Below the pieces are notes generated by a model. It did no database searches. It was not told the DNA's origin and saw nothing but the letters and a program-made list of their open reading frames with translations. DNA of 64,000 bases from Canna indica. Its lineage: Eukaryota; Streptophyta; Magnoliopsida; Zingiberales; Cannaceae. The stretch is from NCBI GenBank assembly GCA_034359265.1, contig CP136894.1, forward strand, positions 32,642,501 to 32,706,500, given 5' to 3'. The position numbers and the translations under genes were made by a program. This document shows positions 56,189-64,000 of this stretch, piece after piece. Each line of letters begins with the position of its first letter. Positions within the stretch are counted from its first letter, which is position 1.

Positions 56189-58750
56189 TGTTATATAAAA
56201 AAAAAAAAGTTGGCTGTGGAAGTGGAGAAGTGCCAGGTGGCGCTGAGGGTGACGATAAGTGAGGGAGAGGTGCTATTGAGGGGTTTTAAGTGAGGAGAAG
56301 TAGAGAAGAAGAGGAAGAAGCGAGGGCGTCGGCCGGCGGCGGAGGAGTCGGCGCGTGTCACCGGTGGAACTCGTCGTCGCCGGAGATGCGAGATCGAGGT
56401 ACGAGATCTCTCCCTTCTCCTTTACCTCCGTATTTGTTTTCCGACGACGTCGACGAGGCGAGGATCAACCGAGCCCGAATGGTGGCGATCGGCCAAGCCA
56501 CGAGCGACCAGCCGCGGGCGGCCATGTCGCGCGCAGGCCGGCGGCCACCATTCAGTGGGAGGTGGGTTGGATCGGTCGCGGAGGTCGAGGAGAGGGCGCG
56601 GGTCGTGGAGTCGCCGGTCGGCGACGGGTAGGCGGCTGGCCGAGAGGAGGAGATGGGGCTGCGGGTGATCGGAGGAGAAGAGGGAGATTGGGAGAAGAAG
56701 AAGAAGAAGAAGAAGAAGAAGAAGGAGAGAGAGAGAGAGATGTGGTGGTTGTCCCGCCGGCGCCGAGAGCCGCGGGAGAGGCCCGGCAAGGCCGGCGAGA
56801 CCGCTGGGGTGATCGCCGGCGTCCGGGATGGCCGGTCGGCGTGGGTTCGAACGGAGCAGGGAGGTGGTGTCGGGCGCAAGGGCAAGGGGCAGCGTGAGGG
56901 GAGAGGGAGACAAGTGGTGAGGAGAGATAAATAGTGTTTAGAGAATAGAGCTGTATCGCATGAAATTGGGTTGATTTATGAATTATTAAGGTATTTTTGT
57001 AGTTGATCGTAGAGTCGTCGGATCGAGTTGAGGTTAATACCAAAGTTGTAGATTTTCGCGTGCTGAACGTGATGGTAGTGTCAGATTTCCGATTGGAGAT
57101 CGTTTGGTATTATTTTGATATTATTTTAGTATTCTGCTGTGTTTAGTAAGTGGGTGAAAATTGTGCATGAAATTAATTTAGTTGGTGGGCTCCGAGTTGT
57201 CGGTTGAAGTTGAGGTGAATAGGAATCTTGATCATTTTCGCGTGCTGAATGCGATGGTGGTGTCGGATTTAAGATTGGAGATCATTTGATATGATTTTGA
57301 TATATTTCAGTATTGATGTTGTTTAGTAAGTTAATGATATAGTTGTGTTTGAAATTAATTTAGTTAGTGGGCCCCGAGTTGTCGGTTGAAGTTGAGGTGA
57401 ATAGAAATCTTGATTATTTTCGCGCGCTGAACGCAATGGTGTGGTTGGTTTTTCGAGAAAATATTGTTAGAATGTTCTTTCAGGTTGTTAGTTGTTGAGG
57501 TTGTCGATGTGTTTAAATAATAGTAAATTATTAGTCTGTGAATTTAGTTGATTAATCGGTGTGAAATAATTGTGGATTGGAGAGTTGGTTGATCATGGGT
57601 GTTTGGAGAGTGGGTTGAGCATGAGTTGAGCCTGCAAGTCTATTGTTGATTTGTCGTCGGAGATAAATTACGAAAATACCTTTGCTTCCATTGTTTGCTT
57701 TGCTTCCTGAAATTTATTGAACTCTTGTTGCACATTATTGTTGGACATGCCATGTAGAGAAATTGCATGTGTTGCATTTTATTGTTGCTTATTGGTGTTG
57801 TTTATTTGTTGAGCATGTTATTATCCTGTTAATCATGTCATAATCACTTGGAATTATTATATTGTTGATCATGATGATGTTATATTAGTAGCATGTTGAT
57901 CATGTCATAATCACTTGGAGTTGTTGCTATGTTGTTGATCATGGTGATATACCTTGTTGCACTCTTGGAGTCGAGTTGCATGGTTGCTGTCGATCTGGAG
58001 GCTACGGCCTGGGAGAGGACTTCGGTCCAGGACCATTTTATTGCGGTACCCTCCATACATGGGTGAGGGTATGGATATTGACTAGTCATTTTGGGCACCT
58101 TCGGGTGTGCGGATGTCGGATACGACGCCCGTCGGGCTACCTGCTTGGTGGGGGTAGTCGCGTCACCGTTGGAGCGGACGGTTGATGCGACTCTACGGGT
58201 GGTAGAGTGTGGGGTTTTCACCCAATGATCCACACGCTCGATGATTCGTTTGACGTTGATTAGGAGTAGGTGTGGAGCATTTGTGGTATATATTGCCTTT
58301 GACTGCATCTTAGGCCATGTTGTTATGCATTGTTGAGTTGGCATTTGATACTTGTTGATCATATTGTGATTCTCCTACTCAGCATTCGCTGATCTCCGTT
58401 ATTTTTCCTTCAGACTTGCAGGGGTGAACCATCAATTTGTAGATTGAGGTGTATATAGTTTTTAGACTGCTAGTAGTCAGTCGTAGATGTGGAGCTCTGA
58501 TGGCGACTGCTTTTGTATTTTGGTTTGTTTTGTCGTCTTATAGCTCGGCTTTGATATGGTTATTTTGGAGCTGTAATTTGCAGATCTATTTTATATTTTG
58601 ATAATTGTATTTGATCGGACTTATGAATTGTAGTTATTGGTTTTTATGTTGTTGTTTTCTTTTATTATATGTGATGATTCGTGGCTTTTCCTTCCGCTGC
58701 GCGGTGTTCGGGTCGCCGTCGCTTCTCGGGCCCGGGGCCGGGGCGTGACA
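56189..58750 (+). repeat. 5' LTR of gypsy-like element
   Basis: It starts TGTTATAT followed by an A-run, lacking nine bases (CCGGGTATT) present in the 3' LTR, and ends CGGGGCGTGACA. It contains a GC-rich part (56290-56900) with (GAA)n and (GA)n tracts and long overlapping frames on both strands. These frames recur in the 3' LTR and are not accepted as genes. It also carries three copies of a 181-bp repeat. The flank is GTTTT (56184-56188). Confidence 0.8.
57013..57440 (+). repeat. 181-bp tandem repeat, 2.4 copies, in LTR
   Basis: Copies start at 57013, 57195 and 57376 (spacing 182 and 181). Each starts with AGTTGTCGGTTGAAGTTGAG or a variant and has TTTTCGCGTGCTGAACG about 45 bases in. The third copy is partial. 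Confidence 0.85.
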
Positions 58751-58753
58751 ATT

Positions 58754-58766
58754 TGGTTTCAGAGCC
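58754..58766 (+). promoter_or_regulatory. primer binding site of gypsy-like element
   Basis: TGGTTTCAGAGCC, a variant of TGGTATCAGAGCC, three bases after the LTR end. Confidence 0.8.
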
Positions 58767-59034
58767 TAGGATTGAGGTTAAGGTTAAGAGCTTAGGTGTC
58801 TTACCTTAATGATAATTCTGTAAGGTGTTGGAGGTGTCGAGGTAGGTTGTAAGATTATTTTAGGTGCTTTGCTTGAATTTTTTTTTTTTGTTGTGGTGGT
58901 GGCGTTGAGAAGTCGGTGTTAGTGCCAGAAGCTGTAGCCTTTGGATTTAGAGGCATCGTGGGAGCATGTGGAGAATATCAGAGTTGCGTAGCGGAAGCGT
59001 GGTGGGCCCATAAATTCGGAGGGTCAAATTTCTT
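58767..59034 (+). other. interior of gypsy-like element, non-coding
   Basis: About 270 bases with a T-run and GTTAAGGTTAAG repeats. There is no gag or pol motif. The text reads as 5' leader joined to pre-PPT sequence, as expected after an internal deletion. The 81-codon frame at 58916-59161 crosses into the LTR and is rejected. Confidence 0.6.
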
Positions 59035-59047
59035 AAGGTGGGGAGGA
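59035..59047 (+). other. polypurine tract of gypsy-like element
   Basis: AAGGTGGGGAGGA directly before the LTR start TGTTATATCC. Confidence 0.85.
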
Positions 59048-60022
59048 TGTTATATCCGGGTATTAAAAAAAAAAAAGTTGGTTGTGGCAGTGGAGAAGTG
59101 CCACGTGGCGGTGAGGGTGAGGATAAGTGAGGGAGAGGTGCTGTTGAGGGGTTTTAAGTGAGGAGAAGTAGAGAAGAAGAGGATGAAGCGAGGGCATCGG
59201 CAGGTGGGGAAGGAGTCGGCGGGTGTCACCGGTGGAGCTCGTCGTCGCTGGAGTCGCGAGATCGAGGTAGGAGATCTCTCCCTTCTCCTTTACCTCCGTA
59301 TTTGTTTTCCGACGACGTCGACGAGGCGAGGATCAACCGAGCCCGAATGGTGGCGATCGGCCAAGCCACGAGCGACCAGCCGCGGGCGGCCATGTCGCGC
59401 GCAGGCCGGTGGCCACCATTCAGTGGGAGGTGGGTTGGATCGGTCGCGGAGGTCGAGGAGAGGGCGCGGGTCGTGGAGTCGCCGGTCGGCGACGGGTAGG
59501 CGGCTGGCCGAGAGGAGGAGATGGGGCTGCAGGTGATCGGAGGAGAAGAGGGAGATTGGGAGAAGAAGAAGAAGAAGAAGAAGAAGGAGAGAGAGAGAGA
59601 GAGGTGGTGGTTGTCCCGCCGGCGCCGAGAGCCGCGGGAGAGGCCCGGCAAGGCCGGCGAGACCGCTGGGGTGATCGCCGGCGTCCGGGATGGCCTGTCG
59701 GCGTGGGTTCGAGTGGAGCAGGGAGGTGGCGTCGGGCGTAGGGGCAAGGGGCAGCGTGAGGGGAGAGGGAGACAAGTGGTGAGGAGAGATAAATAGTGTT
59801 TAGAGAATAGAGCTGTATCGCATGAAATTGGGTTGATTTATGAATTATTAAGGTATTTTTGTAGTTGATCGTAGACTCGTCGGATCGAGTTGAGGTTAAT
59901 ACCAAAGTTGTAGATTTTCGTGTGCTGAACGTGATGGTAGTTTCAGATTTCTGATTGGAGATCGTTTGGTATTATTTTGATATTATTTCAGTATTCTGCT
60001 GTGTTTAGTAAGTGGGTGAAAA
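59048..60022 (+). repeat. 3' LTR of gypsy-like element, truncated
   Basis: It starts TGTTATATCCGGG and follows 56189-57160 closely, including the GC-rich part and the start of the 181-bp repeat. It ends at GTGGGTGAAAAT near 60022, where family C copia text begins on the minus strand. Confidence 0.85.
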
Positions 60023-61200
60023 TATGCGGCAACTTTTGCCTTTTAAAGAACTTTTCACAACCTTGTTCAGGCAACAAAGGAACAATGATGTTCTTTTATC
60101 AACACTGGAGCAAATCAATTATACAATTCAATGGTCTTTTTTGAATAGCAGACTTATACAATAGGTTCCTAAAGTTAAGGCTGCAACTATTGCGCCTATG
60201 GCCTTCTCGAAGGTCGTAGTTGCCTTTTGTCAAGTCTTCTACTTTTCTTCTTCTCCTGCAACATCTTCCATATGGTGATTGATATCAAATACCCGGTATC
60301 AAATACCACAAAGTAGAGATTTATGACAAAGTATTTTCTATAACATACGCACATGAAGCGACAGTTTCAAAAACCATCTTCAGTTTTAACTTTGCAAAAT
60401 ACTCCTTGCAGTTGCGCTTCTAGTGGCCATTTTTACCACAATGGTAGCAGGTCCTATTGGAAACAACTTTCCCTTTCTTCTTGATATTTCTCATTGGTTT
60501 CATAGTTCTATATTTCACTTTGTTCTTAACAGAGTATAACTTTGCCTCAGAGGCCTCTCCCACTAACAAGACTGTGTCATTATCCTTCATAAGGTGGGAC
60601 TCAGTAGTCTTCAGTATATTAAGGAGCTCGGTAAGTGAGACGTCCTGCTTGTTTATGTGTAAGTTATCAACAAACTGTGAAAACGTATCCGGGAGGGATT
60701 GGAGCACTAAGTCCTGACATAGTTCTCTATCCAAGGAGAACCCCAAACCTCTCTAAGTCCTCAATCAAATTGATTAGTCTGAGGACATGGGTCTCAACAA
60801 GAGTGTTATCCTCCATTTTGGCACGGAAGAGTTGTTTAGATAGCTTGTACCTAGATGTCCTCATATGCTCACCATACAACAACTTGAGGTGATCGAGGAT
60901 AGCTTCGGTATCCAAATGTTCATGCTACTTTTGCAACTCATCGGACATGGATGCCAGCATTATGCATTGAACAGTGGTGCTATCTTCACTCCAAATTTCT
61001 TGCAGCTTCTCATAAGCAGTCCTCTCTTCCTTGGTGTAATCCCCTTCCCCAAGGGGTGACATCGGTCCCGGAGAATCAAGAATGTGAGACAGATTCTCAT
61101 AAATAAGGACGATCCTCAAATTTCGCATCCAATCGACATAATTTGGTCCAGTTAATTTATTTTCATTGATGAAGCAATCTAACGATGGTAAAGGTGACAT
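60023..61200 (-). pseudogene. family C copia gag and protease remnant
   Basis: It starts at 61200 with MSPLPSLDCFINENKLTGPN and YVDWMRNLRIVLIYE, open for 91 codons. After a stop it continues HLKLLYGEHMRTSRYKLSKQ, ETHVLRLINLIEDLERFG, LVLQSLPDTFSQFVDNLHIN and LLNILKTTESHLMKDND. The zinc knuckle reads CYHCGKNGHxKRNC, with a stop at x (near 60420). Beyond 60400 the protease region is strongly decayed: a short duplicated GGTATTTGATA segment near 60285, then KGNYDL and, in another frame, AIVAALTLGTY. Gag is otherwise complete in order. Confidence 0.85.
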
Positions 61201-62637
61201 GATATGCTACAAAGAAATAAAGACATGAATGAGTATATATTCAACATGCATGTTTATTGAGGTCTTTTAATTAAACATGTCTCCCACTAATTTTCGCGGT
61301 TCCATAATACCCTCCGGTTTGGAAGCGGGAAGCCCTCGTTGGTAGACTTCCTTAGGGGGAAAATGGAACCCCACTTCTCCTACTCGGGTCTCGCATGTAA
61401 CACGACAAACCCTAATAGGTCCATGGGTAGGTAACACTTTATCGATCACATCACTATGTGACTTCCATATGTTTTTTGCCTTTAGGGCAACCAAGGCCTT
61501 GTCTGTGCACAACAAACCAAGGAGCCCTAGTTGAGTCGGACCCATCGTTCGTATGCCCTAGTGAGAAAACAACCACCCTTGAGTGTAGCTCAACAAGGTA
61601 ATTGATGTTCAAGCCGGTAGAGACACAAGTCAGATATGTGCCTTATGAGGTGAAACGTGTCTATCAGCACAGAAGGCCTTCTGTGTGCACAACAGACCCG
61701 TTGTGGCAATAGACACACTTGTCCCTCATAATGATGGAAGGCGTGACCGATATTCTTAATATCTTAGCCATTCGAACTCAATATTATTGGAGGGTTTCTT
61801 TATGTAATTATAATTTATCTAAGCAATCAACAATTGAAGCAAGAGCAATAAATAAAAGCATAAAGTAAATAAGGATGATTATGGATGTTCTAAGGGTTCC
61901 ACCCGAGCCACCGGGCGAACCAAGGCCATCATCCTAGGTTTTAGGGAGCCCCGTCTCACCAAGGCGCTACCCTAAACCACCTTGTAGGTTGCCGGTTCCA
62001 TCAGTGCCTTCCTGGGGTTCAAGCCGTCATCAACAAGGTGCCGAACACCTCTCCTAGCGCACACCAAAATGGGGCAGCAAGCGTGCTCATCGTGAATCTG
62101 TCCCTAAACTTCTAATTTTACAAAACTAAAAGAAGAAGACCCCAAACAACCCTTCGGGAAAGGTTTAAGGTGAGGGAGAAGTGAATTACAATGAGAATTC
62201 TCAAGAGGAAGGCATAGGTACGCAGACCCTATTTAAATATTACAAATGTGAAATTTCATAAATTTACAAGCAATCATCACAACCACATTTTACAGATAGT
62301 CACATGCACATAGAGGTCATCCATAATCATCCTTTCATGCATCACATCATATATGAAAAATAAGGAAAAAAATAGAATCCAAAATCACGCAAATCCGATC
62401 ACATTTCCACCCAAAATGGTTCAAACAACACATGCTAAATTTTTCAGAGTTTAAATTCTGTCCAAAATCAATTTGGATAGTAGGCTTCCACCTCGATTCA
62501 TCATATGAACCGTGGAGCCAAGAGAACGACTCAAAAACCCCCCAAAACCAAAACCGGAAAGAATGACGTTTAGGGAGCAAACGGTTCGTAAACGTGATCA
62601 AAACGTGAAATAAAAATTCCAAAATTTTGCTAAAGGT
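61201..62637 (-). other. 5' leader of family C element
   Basis: About 1.4 kb between PBS and gag ATG, similar to 36693-38181. The 92-codon frame 61545-61267 is broken in the other copy by single-base indels, so it is not accepted as a gene. Confidence 0.6.
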
Positions 62638-62650
62638 GGCTCTGATACCA
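62638..62650 (-). promoter_or_regulatory. primer binding site, family C
   Basis: The minus strand reads TGGTATCAGAGCC, nine bases after the LTR end TTATTCTCA. Confidence 0.9.
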
Positions 62651-62659
62651 CTTTTGGTA

Positions 62660-64000
62660 TGAGAATAAGAAACACATCGGAAATAGCAATTTAAAATTTT
62701 GAAACCATCCTAAAAATAGTGATCTACTTTAGCAATATTAATGAATTTAACATCGAACATATGGGGGAAGGCATACCTTATATCGCGGTTGGATAGGGTG
62801 CTCATACTCTCGTATAAGACGCCCACATGCACTTTCTCCAATGATAGTCCACACCAGGCACCTCGCAACAAAGGGGCAGCGAACAATCGGACTCATCGTG
62901 GCTCAACGGAGATGCTTTCTCAAACCCCAAAACCTCAAAGGCTCCAAAACGAGAGGAAGAGGAAGAGGAGATGCCCTTCCACCAAGAACTGGGCTCCAAA
63001 ACGAGAGGAAGAGGAGATGAGAAACCAATGGAACGAAGAGGTAGATCAAAGAGTACCTCGTTGTCCTTGTTCGGAATCCTCCTAGTGGATGAATTAGGCG
63101 GCACACCGAAGTAGAAGACACCATGAAATTTGGCTTCGTAAAAGACCGGGAAGGAGGAAGTAGATGACTGGCCACCATTGGTGAGGAGGAAGAACTAATT
63201 CACCCATCTCCATGAGGTGCTCGGCCCTATTAATAGAGAGGGGGACGCTTATAAGGTAGACCTGCCCCCCCCTAAAAACTCTCTCCCCGTGGTTTGCCTC
63301 TAAAAATAATTCATATTTTAATGGCTTCATAATTAATTCAAAATTAATTAAATCCAAAAAAATATAAACGTTAATTTGTCTCCATAAATTAAGAGCCTAC
63401 AAATAAGAATGATAATTATCTAAACAAACCAATTCCCTAAAAGGTAGGAAAGTGGTTTATCTATATAATTCAATTCTTATTTATTAATAGAATTATGATT
63501 TTTCCTCATAAATTATATATCTATTAATTTTATGATTTATCTCCATAAATCATATTCTTATTAATTAGAATTTATCCAAATAAATTAATTCCTAATTAAT
63601 CGATTAAGCTCATGGTTGAAAACTAATTTTCCCACCATGTATATTTGATTCAAAATCAAATTATATTTAATTCATAATTAAATATATTTCTAGTCAAGCA
63701 GTTAATTAAATGTTTAATTCATAATTAAATTTAATCAACTACATGAAATATTATCATGTGTCAATCCCTACAATTTAGGGTTGCCCTATAAATTTGGGTT
63801 ACCGAGAAACTCCTTCGCCGCACATTCATTCCAATAGGAAACAACTTTCATAATGTCTCCATAAACGAGATCTGTGATCGAGTTGCAGAATGTCCATGCT
63901 GGTAGACATATAGGACCGAATTCAGACTCTATCTCATAAGGTTCGTTACGAGTTTAGGTTGTTGTGTGTGACCCATTGGGCCCCACACTAAGCCAGCAGT
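62660..64000 (-). repeat. family C 5' LTR, partial (window edge)
   Basis: On the minus strand it ends TTTCTTATTCTCA at 62660 and continues rightwards through the CTTCCTCTTCC promoter-proximal part, the AT-rich middle (63300-63760) and the GGGCCCCACACTAAGCC part at the window edge. It matches 39211-40560. The frames 62802-63357 are LTR text. Confidence 0.88.

Larger units (their letters stand above)
56189..60022 (+). mobile_element. gypsy-like element with very short interior
   Basis: A 2562-base 5' LTR, PBS, 297 bases of interior, PPT and the first 975 bases of a 3' LTR. The 3' LTR is cut at 60022/60023 by a family C copia. No gag or pol motif is present, so it must have depended on enzymes from elsewhere or be an internal-deletion product. 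The aligned parts of the LTRs are nearly identical by eye apart from a cluster of differences in the first 100 bases, so the insertion is comparatively young. Confidence 0.8.
60023..64000 (-). mobile_element. family C copia, 5' part, runs off the window
   Basis: Minus strand: 5' LTR from beyond 64000 to 62660, PBS 62638-62650, leader, gag, and protease fading out at 60023. It is a second family C copy ending in the protease region, like the one at 36289-39195. No RT is present here. Confidence 0.85.

Noticed and set aside
56290..56934. Several overlapping open frames of 90-180 codons on both strands
   Set aside because: They lie in a GC-rich LTR segment, occur in all frames, repeat in the 3' LTR (59158-59905), and encode only low-complexity arginine, serine or proline runs.
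61267..61545. 92-codon frame in the family C leader, partly matched in 37766-37990
   Set aside because: Single-base indels between the two copies shift the frame while nucleotides stay conserved, so protein coding is not supported.
1..64000. Host genes, tRNA or rRNA genes, bacterial-type operons or defence systems
   Set aside because: I saw no tRNA or rRNA text beyond primer binding sites and no host gene apart from the uncertain exon at 55366-55608.

Overview
This window looks like repeat-rich intergenic DNA from a flowering plant with a TE-dense nuclear genome. It holds plant-type Ty1/copia (SIRE-like) and Ty3/gypsy (Tekay-like and Tat-like) elements, CACTA-type DNA transposon ends, tRNA-Met-type primer binding sites, and no intact host gene, rRNA, tRNA or CRISPR array. 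I cannot name the species. Almost every long open frame is a decayed piece of a retrotransposon polyprotein or a chance frame inside an LTR. Family labels used below are my own: L1, L2 and L3 are three copia LTR families whose LTRs end in a shared 'CTAGTGTGG' block; family C is a copia family whose LTRs start TGAAAG.

Layout, left half. 1-1749: LTR and copia scraps. 1750-8172: 3' two thirds of a Tekay-like gypsy element with chromodomain and a 3.25-kb 3' LTR. 8173-10082: 3' end of a family C copia on the minus strand. 10083-11012: L3 LTR fragment. 11020-25865: 3' remnant of a Tat-lineage gypsy element (protease tail, 109-bp tandem array, antisense ORF with TATA box and candidate intron, PPT, start of 3' LTR). 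It is split by a SIRE-like copia (12168-22721, TSD CAACT), which itself carries two solo LTRs (13402-14659, TSD CAAAG; 20272-21889, TSD GTAAC/GTGAC). 25866-36090: 5' LTR and gag start of another gypsy element, split by a copia with both LTRs (27179-34716, minus strand, TSD ATATG).

Layout, right half. 36091-49024: a family C LTR in three pieces, interrupted first by a chimeric family C fragment whose far end is an inverted LTR (36289-41594) and then by a gutted L2 element (42480-47797, TSD CGAAT/TGAAT). 49025-51867: L1 copia with LTR-to-gag deletion, interrupted by a CACTA end with a regular hairpin array (51868 onward), which holds an L2 solo LTR (52493-54049, TSD ACCAA). 54735-56188: a second CACTA-like terminus followed by a possible captured exon. 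56189-60022: a gypsy-like element with 2.56-kb LTRs around a 297-bp interior. 60023-64000: family C copia on the minus strand, running off the window.

The pieces do not form a working pathway. Together they record repeated insertion of elements into elements, solo-LTR formation, deletion and point decay. The most unusual signals are the antisense gene-like unit in the Tat remnant, the TCGA/GGTCGACC-rich block just upstream of the TATA box in two LTR families, the inverted-LTR chimera, and the two-hairpin-per-unit CACTA array. Identity estimates are by eye; no alignment or database search was run.
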